From contig CM040127.1 in the NCBI GenBank assembly GCA_022559845.1, positions 28,234,708-28,298,707 of the forward strand: 64,000 nucleotides of DNA, read 5' to 3'. A program made the translations under genes and the position numbers. Positions 45,930 to 55,682 of this stretch are shown here, piece by piece (position 1 is the stretch's first letter; every line of letters starts with the position of its first letter). Source of the DNA: Amorphophallus konjac (taxonomy: Eukaryota; Streptophyta; Magnoliopsida; Alismatales; Araceae). The notes beneath the pieces were generated by a model, which ran no database searches, was not told where the DNA came from, and worked only from the letters and a program-made list of their open reading frames with translations.

Positions 45930-46111
45930 GTTTCTCTGCATCGGACTTAGCGGACAGCGTCGTTCCGCGCAAGGTGAAACACACAACCCGTAATTAGGGT
46001 ATTAGAAACACCGATTAGAGCACAGATTAAGCTTTCCATAACACTGGGATCGGGCAAATAAAATTTTTGTTATCCGCTGCGTCGCCCGTAGGTGCTGTGC
46101 GAAACCTTACA

Positions 46112-49100
46112 CCTGCCGCCTCAATCAACACCTCTTGAGCGAGGAGAAAGAGGAAGAGAAAGAGAAGAAGAGTAGAAGAGAGGAAGAGAAGAAGAAGAGG
46201 AAGGGAGGCTCCGTCCACCCGCCACCGCCGTCCGCGCGAAGAGAAGAAGAGAAAGAGAAGAAGAGAAGAAGAGGGAAGAGAGGAAGAGAGGAAGAGAGGG
46301 GGGGAGGGCTCGCCGCTCCACCCACCGCTGTCGCCTGTGCGAAGAGAGAGGAAAGGAAGAGAGGGGAGAGTGATGCTGCTCCACCCGCCGCCACCGCCTG
46401 AAGAGAAGAAGAAAAAGAAGGGAAAAAAGAGAAGAAGAAAGGGGGGAGAGGGCCTGCTGCCCTTCCCCTCCCCGCTGCAATTTCTGCTCATTTGCCTAAA
46501 GGGAGACGCCCTTCCGTTTCTCCTTAGACATCCAGGCCCAACGCTTCTATCACAAGGCCCCTTGAGTCTCTCTCCCTCCTGCGAAGATTCCCTTCGGCCT
46601 AGCCAACCAGCATCCCCGGCTTGTCCTTCGCCTGGCATACCCTCCGTGTGCCTCCAACGGCACGCCTTTGGCTCACCCGCTCGCCGGCATGCCCCTACAG
46701 GCCTTCCCTGGCACGCACTAGCCAATCCCCTTCTCCGGCACACCCCTGCGGGTCTTCCCCGGTGCACCCCGTGACCTCCTTGCCCGGTACACCTTGCCTC
46801 CCGTTCACCGGCACGGTCCCCCTTGGCCTTTGCCCGGCACACCTCTCCAGCCGCTCCCTGGCCGGCACGCTAGCCACCACCCCCAACCTTCTTGCCCGGT
46901 GCACCCCCGGCCAGCCTGGGAGAGGTTTCCCGTCCGGCGTTCCCTCCGAGTTTTCTGAGGTTTCATTAAGGTGTTGCCGCTCTCGGGCGCCCACCTCCAG
47001 TTGTTGGGTTCCGCCACTCCTTGTGGGCGCGTTCCTTGTATCTCCCTTACGCTCGGGTCAAGGGGAGATGCTGTCGAATTTTTGTTAGAAACAATAACAC
47101 ATTAAAAAGATAAAAGGAAGCAACAAACAAACGAAAAGAACAACAGTAAAATGCTTTAACCGAGGCAAGGGAACCGCAATTAACTCAAAGAGAGCCGAAC
47201 CGAACAACAACTAAGCAACTTAAACATCCGCTCTCATGAGAGAAAGAATGAAAATTAATCAAGAGAAGAAAAGAAGAAACCCACGCAAACTTAATAATAA
47301 AAAAAATCAATCAGAAAAGAAAAGCCTCAAAAGAAACGGAGGAGTGGGCTCCCCATGCCCTTCGCCGATACGCCCCTGCAGTCGCCCTTCGCCGGCACAC
47401 CTTTCTAGCCACCCTTCGCCGGCATATACTTCTACCCTTTCGCCGGCACACTCCCAGTCTGCCCTCTGCGGCATGCTCCCCTCTCGCCCTTCGCCGGCAC
47501 AGCCCCAGGCCCTTCGCCGGTACGCCCGCCTGTGCCCCCTCGCCGGCACACCTGCCCGCCTCTTCAGCAGCACACCCGCCTGCGCCCCTTCGCCGGCACA
47601 CCTCTCACCGTCTTCCCCGACACGCTCCATGCACCCTTGGCCGGCACACTTTGCCAGCCCCTCAGCGGTACGCTCCATGTCGCCCTCACCGGTACACCTT
47701 CTGCAAGGCCTTCAGCGGCATACTCCTGCAGTCCCCCAACGACCCACTCTTCCTCCAGAAAAATATGTGTAATATAATAATAAAATTAAAAATAATAAAT
47801 TAATAAAAAAAACTATGATGAGTAAATAAATCTCAATATATGTATGAAATAGACAAAAACAATGTGAAACAATAATAATAATGGTAAACAAAAAAGAAAA
47901 ATCTAATAGTAATAATAATAAACAAAATAGAGAAATCATTCAGAATAAATACATAAAAGGAAAATAAATAATAATAAAAATATATATAATTTAAAACCCA
48001 GATGAAAAATGGTAAAATCTACACCACAGCCCCGTCTCTCCTGCGACCCGGTGCTGAAGGAACAACAATGCCGCCCTGGCATGCTGGGCCTGAGTCTTGG
48101 GAATCATCCCGAAATGGCCATGGCCTGACCTCGCTTTGGGCCGACATTCCGATTAAACCAGATTTATTTCTCGGGCCGGGTCCCTTCCGAGCCACTACTA
48201 AAATTACCGCACGTCTGGCAGATATTTGAATGGGTTCACCTCGATTTCCCCCCGCATTTCTATTACGGACCTGTGTCCGAACATGAAAAAGCCCGCGAGC
48301 GACCAACATGGCCGACGGCTCCCACCCCGGTATGGTCGTGAGCCGGCACTGCTCCGGACCGATAGCCCATTAAATCGGATTCATTCTAATGGGATTCGTT
48401 CTCGTTCTTTCATTAAAATCGCCGCGAAGTCGGCCTACATTCGTATGGCGTTGTTTCTATCTACGTCGTACCTTCAATATGGACCCTTCGTCCGAATATC
48501 AAGTGATCCGCGAGTGACCGACAAAAATCGGAATAGAACAAGATGGCCCTCGCCACCCCTGGACTCCTTCCATGGGAATATCAATAAGACCTCATGTTTC
48601 TATCTACGTACGTATTTGCCGTATCACGGCATACATATGTTCCAGGTCCTCCTGCGACGATTATGACATTCTCAAGCCGGACACCCGTCCGAATATTAAA
48701 CGGTCTCCCGAATGACCGACACGTTTCGAACGTCCACTTCCCTAGACACAGGGCTTTTCAACCGATTCAAGGGGTATTCCCTTGTTGTCCCTTTGCACCG
48801 AAAATATTAATGACGCTCATGCAAGTCTCGTTTCGACCGCGGGGGGCCCACCGCATTATGGTCGCAGCTTGCTCTTGCACCGGGCCAACAGATTTATTGG
48901 TTTTTGACCGCTCTGACCGAGGTTTAGCCGAACGTTCTCCGCTCTTCTGAACAATAGATTTGTCATATCTCGGCATACATGCGTTCCGATTTTCCCGCGA
49001 CAACCGCGATTTTCTCGAGCCGGACATTCGTCCGAACATTAAATGGTCAGTACACGACTGACATGACCGCGAGTGGTTTTCTTCTCGCCCCCGCGTGAGG

Positions 49101-49410
49101 ATTTCAATACCTCGTAATAGACCTTTCATGCAATTAATTTCTTGGCCATGAGGCCCTGAATCCTGACGATTAATTAAGGGTGTTCCCTCGTATGGGGGAT
49201 GTAAATGACGCCGTGACCTTTATGGCGCGGCGGGTTTTGGTCCTGACACGAACCACACAATCGTCTGACCGAGTCAGATCGAGCGCACCATGGGCTCTTC
49301 GGGGCCCGAATAAATTGTCACTTTGTGACTGGCACGCCCACGCACTAAATAGACGAATCAACCATTCCCGAATAGACGAGCGTAATAGACGAACAGAAAG
49401 TGCGTCCACA
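46112..49410 (+). repeat. Second copy of the Tat LTR, 5' truncated
   Basis: Collinear with the later part of 34741-38131: a purine-rich leader (46130-46460), CCGGCACACC repeats (46560-46930), the conserved CCACCTCCAGTTG/GGGGAGATGCTG segment (46985-47090), another CGCCGGCACAC array (47350-47750), an AT-rich stretch (47760-48000) and the conserved end (49170-49410, ending GTGCGTCCACA). The first roughly 700 bp, including the TG end and TATA box, are missing at the junction with the LTR-like sequence. It contains extra internal copies of a GTCCGAA...GTGACCGACA block (about 48270, 48500, 48690 and 49030). Confidence 0.78.
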
Positions 49411-49414
49411 AGTC

Positions 49415-49432
49415 TGGCACGCCCGGTGGGAC
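49415..49432 (+). other. Primer-binding site after the second Tat LTR
   Basis: TGGCACGCCCGGTGGGAC starts four bases after the LTR end, the expected location. It shows that this LTR is a 5' LTR in plus orientation. A tRNA-Arg-type primer is possible but was not verified. Confidence 0.78.
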
Positions 49433-50180
49433 GGAACCACCCTTCATCTCTTCGCCGGGATTTAGGGCCTCATGGCCCCCTAATAAACGATGTTTGCCTG
49501 CTTTGATGAATTGCAAGTGCTGTCTCCGCCAGTCCTATGAAAAAAAAAAGAGAAGCCAGACTCGATGCAGCTGCCTTCGTGGCCTCGAGGACGCTGCTTC
49601 GAAGCATATGCGGCTTCCAGGAATCATGGGGGCTATTATAAAAAGGGGAAGAGAAGAGAAGAGAAAGAGAAGAGAAGGGAGGGGAAATCAAACCCTCCCC
49701 TTTTCCTCAAGAAGAAAGGGAAGAAAAGAAGAAAAGAAGAAAAAGAGAAAAGAAAGAAGAAAAAAAAAGAAGAGACAGAGTCGGCGAGAGAGGGCTGCAC
49801 GGCCACGTCCGTCGAGACCCGTGCTGAACAAAGATTACCACTGTGGGGTTGATGCGGTGGAGCGAACCACTCATCCCCTCCCCGAGGGGGTGAGTGCTCT
49901 CCTGCACCTCCACCCTGGTCAATCATACAAAAAAGGGGAGAAATAAAGAAGAAAGAATAAAAGTTGGCCATCATCGCCGACTGAAAGAGCAAGAAGAAAC
50001 CCAACATCCCGCCCGACTCTAGGAGGTCCCGAGTCCGCGGTGCAATGACCCCGCTCGTTCCTCCTTCCTGCTGCCTCCATCCGGCACAAAACGGCCCCCG
50101 AGTGGTTGTTAAAAGACCCAGCGAGCCATAATTGTAGCTTGGTGAATGGTTGCCCGCTGTGGGGAATGCTTTACAGCAAT
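49433..50180 (+). other. Internal leader after the second Tat primer site, no gene seen
   Basis: It contains a purine-rich tract (about 49640-49780) and GC-rich sequence. No Gag block is recognisable in the window to the right, so this element is either non-autonomous or its coding part has been lost. Confidence 0.55.
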
Positions 50181-50199
50181 GAGGCCAAGCATGGCCACC

Positions 50200-52410
50200 A
50201 CTCCCAAAGAGAGCATGCACATACCCCGCCATGGGGGATGAGAAGAAGATATATACCCTGCTACGGGGGCATAGGAGGCAAAAAAGAAATACACCCCATT
50301 CCCAGGGGCACATGAAGAGAATCCGCCCCGACTGAGGGGCACACAAAGCAAAAGCTACACCCCGGCTTCGGGGCATTTGAAGAAGAATCCGCCCCGACCT
50401 GGGGACGTAAGAAGAAATAGAGCTGCACCCCGGCTTAGGGGCATTTGAAGGGGAAATACACCTCAATATGGGGGCACCTGAAGCAAAAGACATACCCCGC
50501 CATGGGGGCATAAGAAGAAAAGAATTCACCCCGGCCTGAGGACACACAAAAAGAGAAACTCACCCTGGCTTAGGGGTATATGAAGAAGGAACGTGCCCCG
50601 GCCTGGGGGCATAAGAAACAAAAGCACACCCCATGCTAGGGGCATATGGAGAGGAATGCACCCTGCCCTGAGCGACGCAAAAAGTATAAGAACACACCCT
50701 GGCTTAGGGGCATTTGAAGAAGAAACATACCCCGCCAGGGGGCATAGAAGTCATGAAGAATATGCCCCGGCTTAAGGGCATTTGAAGAAGTCACATCCCG
50801 CCTCGGGAGCATGAGAAGCAGCAAGAATACACCCCGGCCTAGGGGTATTTGAAGAAGAAATATACCCCGCCTGGGGGCATAGAAGCCGTAAAGAACACGC
50901 CTCGGCTCAGGGGCATTTGAAGAAGCTACATCCTACCTTGGGAGTATAAGAAGAAAAGAGTCCACCCCATCTTAGGGGTATTTGAAGAAGAAACAGACCC
51001 CGCTATGGGGGCATAGAAGCCATAAAGAATACACCCCGGCTTAGGGGTATTTGAAGAAGAAACAGACCCCGCTATGGGGGCATAGAAGCCATAAAGAATA
51101 CGCCCCGGCTTAGGGGTATTTGAAGAAGAAGGATACCCCGCCTCGGGGGACATTGCAAGCAGCGATACACCCTGCTCGCTCGGGTGCACAGGGAGCAAAC
51201 CACACCCCACTCCTGGGAACACACAAAGAGAGTACACCCCGTCATGGGGCCACATGAAGAGAATCCACCCCGACTCGGGGGTACATGAAGTAACAAAGAA
51301 TACACTCCGCCTTAGGGGAATCTGAAGAAGAAGCATACACCCCACCAACGGGGGCATAGGAGCCATCAAGAACACACCCTACTTTCGGGACACAAGAAGC
51401 AAACATTCCCCAGCGTGTCGGGGCAAAAGAAGAAGAATCCCCCTCGGGGGCATAAAAAGTAAAGATACACCCTCGTGCCGGGGGCACATGAAGAGAATAC
51501 ACTCCATCCCGGGGTCATGAGAAGCAGAGGGCGCATCCCACCCTGGGGGCATATGAAGCGAAAAGAATACACCCTGGCTTAGGGGAATACAAAGAGAAGT
51601 ATACCCCACTCTGGGGCAGAGGAAGCGGGAGAATCACACCCCCATCTTGGGGGGTATTTGAAGAAGAAGTATACCTCGCCTCGAGGGCCTAGAAGCTATA
51701 AAGAACACGCCCTGGCTTAGGGGCATTTGAAGAAGCTACATCCCGCTTCGGGAGCATAAGAAAGAGAAGAACACACCCCGGCTTAGGGACAATTGAAAAA
51801 GAAACATACCCCGCCTGGGGGCATAAAAGCCATAAAGAATACGCCCCGGCTTAAGGGCATTTGAAGAAGCTATATCAAGTGTTGGGACCGTAAGGAGAGA
51901 AGAATACACCCCGACTTAGGGGCATTTGAAGAAGGAATACATCCCGGCCCCGGGGTCCGTGAAGCAACGTATATGCCCCCCCCCCCCCCCCGGGGGGGGG
52001 GGCATCTGAAGCAGAACAAACAACATTCCCCGGCTTAGGGGAGCATAAGAAGAAAGGTATACTCCGCCCAAGCGGCATTTGAAGAAACAACATACCCTGC
52101 TTCGGGGGCACAGAAGTCGTAAAGAGATACACCCCCGCCTCAGGGGGGCGTAAGAAGCAAAAGATACACCCCGGCCTCAGGGGGGCATAAGAAGTAAAAG
52201 ATACACCCCCATCCCGGGGGCATTTGAAGAGAGCTACACCCCGCCTCGGGGGCATTAAAAAAAATACACCCTGGTCTGGGGACATAGAAGCCAAAAAAAT
52301 ACACCCCGCCTGGGGGCACAGAAGCGAAGAGGCAAAACACACACCCCTCAGGGGGGATGCACACCAAATGAAGCTACGCCCCAACCTGGGGTACATTAAG
52401 AGAAAAAAAA
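50200..52410 (+). repeat. Degenerate array of CCCC-loop-GGGG units, about 38 bp each
   Basis: Dozens of units read like ACACCCCGGCTTAGGGGCAT followed by TTGAAGAAGAA or AGAAGCCATAAAGAA. Nearly every unit has a C4 run and a G4 run separated by about 5-7 bases, a small potential hairpin. Minus-strand ORFs of about 300 codons through the array are by-products of the repeat and carry no known domain. Confidence 0.85.
51976..52002. repeat. C16-G11 homopolymer palindrome
   Basis: A run of 16 C is followed immediately by 11 G within the CCCC/GGGG array. Tract lengths in such sequence are prone to sequencing and assembly error. Confidence 0.85.
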
Positions 52411-52424
52411 GAGCAGAGTAAAGA

Positions 52425-53725
52425 AAAAGACATGCACGAGGCAGATGTGGTCTTCGAGGCCGCCTCATCACACAAAAGAAGAGAAGAAAAGGAAAAGAAG
52501 ACACATGAGGCAGACGTGGTCTTCGAGCCCACCTCATCACGCAAAAGAAGAGAAGAAAAGGAAGAAGAGACACATGAGATAGACGTGGTCCCTGAACCCG
52601 CCTCTTCACATAAAAGAAGAAGAGCAGAACCAAAAAAAGACACGCACGAGGCAGACGTGATCTTCGAGCCCGCCTCATCACGTAAAAGAAAAGAAGAAAA
52701 GGAAGAAAAGACACATAAGGCAGACGTGGTCCCTGAACCCGCCTCTTCACATAAAAGAAGAAGAGCAGAACCAAAAGAAGACACATGAGGCAGACGTGGT
52801 ATTCGAGCCCGCCTCATCACACAAAAGAAGAGAAGGAAAGAAAGAATGCACATGAGGTGAACACGGTCTCTGCACCTGCCTCTCTACAAAGAAAAAAAAG
52901 AGAAAGAGTCATGAGGCGAACATGGTCTCTGCACCTACCTCTCTACAAAAGAAGAAGAGAAGAAAAAAAAGAGAGTCACGAGGCAGACGCGGTCTTTGCA
53001 CCCGCCTCTCCATGAAAGAAGAAGAGAAGAAGAGAAAGAACAATCACGGGGCGAACACGGTCCTTGCACCCGCCTCTCCATGAAAGAAGAAGAGAAGAAG
53101 AGAAAGAAAAATCACGGGGCGAACACGGCCTCTGCACCCGCCTCTCCATAAAAGAAGAAGAGAAGAAGAGAAAGAACAATCACGGGGCGAACATGGTCCT
53201 TGCACCTGCCTCTCCATAAAAGAAGAAGAGAAGAAGAGAAAGAACAATCACGGGGTGAACATGGTCTCTGCACCTGCCTCTCTACAAAAGAAGAAGAGAA
53301 GAAAAAAAAGAGAGTCACGAGGCAGACGCGGTGTTTGCACCCGCCTCTCCATGAAAGAAGAAGAGAAGAAGAGAAAGAACAATCACGGGGCGAACACGGT
53401 CTCTGCACCCGCCTCTCCATAAAAGAAGAAGAGAAGAAGAGAAAGAACAATCACGGGGCGAACACGGTCTCTGCACCCGCCTCTCCATAAAAGAAGAAGA
53501 GAAGAAGAGAAAGAACAATCTCGTGGCGAACATGGTCCTTGCACCTGCCTCTCCATAAAAGAAGAAGAGAAGAAGAGAAAGAACAATCACGGGGCGAACA
53601 TGGTCTCTGCACCTGCCTCTCTACAAAAGAAGAAGAGAAGAAAAAAAAGAGAGTCACGAGGCAGACGCGGTCTTTGCACCTGCATGTCCATAAAAGAAGA
53701 AGAGAAGAAGAGAAAGAACAGCCAT
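52425..53725 (+). repeat. Minisatellite with a 68-bp core unit
   Basis: Units carry ATCACGGGGCGAACACGG, CCGCCTCTCCATAAAAG and an AAGAAGAGAAGAAGAGAAAG run. ATCACGG starts at 53043, 53111, 53179 and 53247 give a 68-bp period. The first part (52425-52840) is a related but longer-period variant with GAGGCAGACGTGGT. Because 68 is not a multiple of three, long ORFs here have no significance. Confidence 0.88.
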
Positions 53726-54460
53726 TGGGGCGTTAAACCGAAAAATATTCAACCATCGGGGCTTCAAGCCGATAGATATTCTGCCAATGGGGCGTTAAAC
53801 CGGAAAATATTCCGCCGACGGGGCGTTAAACCAAAAAAAAAAATATTCAGCCATTGGGGCTTCAAGCCGACAGATATTCAGCCATCGGGGCTTCAAGCCG
53901 ACAGATATTCAACCATCGGGGCTTCAAGCCGACAGATACTCAGCCATCGGGGCTTTAAACCGACTAGACCTTCCGCCGACGGGGCGTTAAATCGACTAAA
54001 CCTTCCACCGACGGGACGTTAAACCGACTAGACCTTCCGCCGACGGGGCGTTAAACCGACTATACCTTCCGCCGACGGGGCGTTAAACCGACTAAACCTT
54101 CCGCCGACGGGGCGTTAAACCGACTAGACCTTCCGCTGACGGGGCGTTAAGCCGACTAGACCTTCCGCCGACGGGGCGTTAAACTGACTAAACCTTCCAC
54201 CGACGGGGCGTTAAACCGACTAGACCTTCCGCCGACGGGGCGTTAAACCGACTAAACCTTCCGCCGACGGGGCGTTAAACCGACTAGACCTTCCGTCGAC
54301 GGGGCGTTAAACCGACTAGACCTTCCGCGGACGGGGCGTTAAACCGACTAAACCCTCCGCCGACGGGGCGTTAAACCGACTAAGCCTTCCGCCGACGGGG
54401 CGTTAAACCGACTAGACCTTCCGCCGACGGGGCGCTAAACCGACCAACTTTCAGCCATCG
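53726..54460 (+). repeat. 32-bp minisatellite and its longer precursor units
   Basis: From about 53960 some fifteen units of 32 bp (GACCTTCCGCCGACGGGGCG then TTAAACCGACTA) follow one another with few changes. The stretch 53726-53960 holds related units of about 37-40 bp with CATCGGGGCTTCAAGCCGAC. Confidence 0.9.
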
Positions 54461-54750
54461 GGGCTTCAATCCGACAACTACCCCTTCATCGGCCTTTGGG
54501 TCGACAGCTATTTAATTATCGGCCTTTGAGCCGATAGCTACCTCATCATCGGCTCCTAGCCGACAGCTACCTCATCATCGGCTCTTGGCCGATGGCTACC
54601 CCTTCATCGGCCTTCGGGCCGACAGCTATCCAATCATCGGCCTCCAAGCCGATAGCTACCTCATTATCGACCTTCGAGTCGACAGCTATATAATCATCGG
54701 CTCCTAGCCGACAGCTACTTCATCATTGGCACCTCAGCCGACAGATTCCC
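54461..54750 (+). repeat. CATCGGCC..GGGCCGACAGCTA repeat
   Basis: About nine degenerate units of 28-35 bp, each with a short inverted repeat (TCGGC ... GCCGA) followed by CAGCTA. It appears related to the CATCGGGGCTTCAAGCCGAC units just upstream. Confidence 0.8.
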
Positions 54751-54754
54751 AGTT

Positions 54755-54912
54755 AAAAATAATAATAATAATAATAATAATAGACCTCTCACTTTGGTTC
54801 TGATCCTTCCCCGGCCAGAGGACAATAGAATAAACCTTTCACTTTGGTCCAGACCCTTCCCCGGCCAGAGAACAAAAGAGACCCGTCTCTTCGACTCTCA
54901 CATCCCGCTACC
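54755..54912 (+). repeat. (AAT)n microsatellite and two copies of a 53-bp block
   Basis: An AAT run (54757-54782) is followed by two tandem copies of a block with CTCACTTTGGT and CCTTCCCCGGCCAGAG. The bases ACC (54910-54912) next to the CACTA terminus may be its 3-bp target duplication; the other end is outside the window. Confidence 0.7.
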
Positions 54913-54934
54913 CACTACAAGAAAAATCGCGGAT

Positions 54935-55400
54935 AGCGACCGACATATTCGGTCGCTATTCAGTCGTAGATCGGTCGCAAATCTCCATTGCGACCGAACA
55001 GACACTATATAGCGACCGAATATGTCGGTCGCTATATCATAGTCGCTATATAGCGACCGACATAATTCGGTCGCAGTATCAGTCGTTACCAGAGACCGAT
55101 TATAATCGGTCGCCTGACCGGTCGCTAATAATTCGGTCGCTATTCAGTCTCTATTCGGTCGCTACAATTGTTGTATTTTAAAAAATAAAATTAACCTATC
55201 GGATTAAGTCGGTCTCAATTCGGTCGCTAGTCGGTCTCTAAATTTGTTTTATTTTTAAAAATAAAATAAACCTATCGGAATAATTCGGTGGCTAGTCGGT
55301 CGCTAGTCGGTCGCCAAGTATAATTATTTAATAAAAGAAATATAACGTATAGTCGCTATTCGGTCGCAATTCAGTCTCAATGCGGTCGCTAATTTTGCAT
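54935..55400. repeat. Subterminal repeats of the CACTA element (GCGACCGA / TCGGTCGC)
   Basis: About sixteen copies of GCGACCG or its complement CGGTCGC, many as closely spaced inverted pairs such as GCGACCGACATATTCGGTCG. In En/Spm such subterminal motifs bind the small transposase protein; by analogy the TNP1-like protein may bind here (inference). Confidence 0.85.
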
Positions 55401-55682
55401 TATTTTTTTTTTAAAAATTTATTTAAACTGATAAATAAATTACCTGATAAATAACAAATTCATAACATAAATATAAAATCAACTACACAGACAACAATAT
55501 CGACAAATCTCAAATTCATCACATACAAACACCTGATAAATAACAATTTCATAAAACAATAATAAATCAACTACACGGATCACAATCTCCACGAACCTCA
55601 AATTACACACAATTAAAATAAAATCACAAATTAATCATACATCCATAATAATAAAATGACAACATACACAACTAAAATAAAA
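55401..55682 (-). other. 3' flank of the TNP1-like gene, no further feature
   Basis: AT-rich sequence between the subterminal repeats and the TNP1 stop codon, with a diverged tandem pair around ACCTGATAAATAACAA. It probably holds the 3' UTR and polyadenylation signals. Confidence 0.5.

Larger units (their letters stand above)
38151..46111 (+). mobile_element. Unclassified LTR-like sequence (possible solo LTR), split by the gag-only element
   Basis: Segments 38151-39454 and 45930-46111 are continuous once the gag-only element and one GTTTC copy are removed. They start TGTTACTTTA and end CGAAACCTTACA, with TATATATA at 39223-39230, as in an LTR of about 1.5 kb. No internal domain accompanies it, so a solo LTR is likely. 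The flanking five bases (GATTG and CCTGC) do not match, and the right flank is the middle of a Tat LTR, so a deletion or recombination has altered the site. Copia-type ancestry is possible but not shown. Confidence 0.45.

Noticed and set aside
49636..52786. Two minus-strand ORFs of 303 codons each (49636-50547 and 51875-52786)
   Set aside because: They run through polypurine, CCCC/GGGG and GA-rich repeats, and translations are periodic without known domains; explained by repeat composition.
52990..53725. Many overlapping ORFs with MFFLFFSSSF-like peptides
   Set aside because: Frame-shifted reads of a 68-bp repeat; the same peptide recurs every 68 bp in changing frames, as expected for non-coding minisatellite.
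53960..54460. Regular 32-bp repeats that superficially resemble a CRISPR array
   Set aside because: The units are directly contiguous with no spacers, and the context is a plant transposon cluster; this is a minisatellite.
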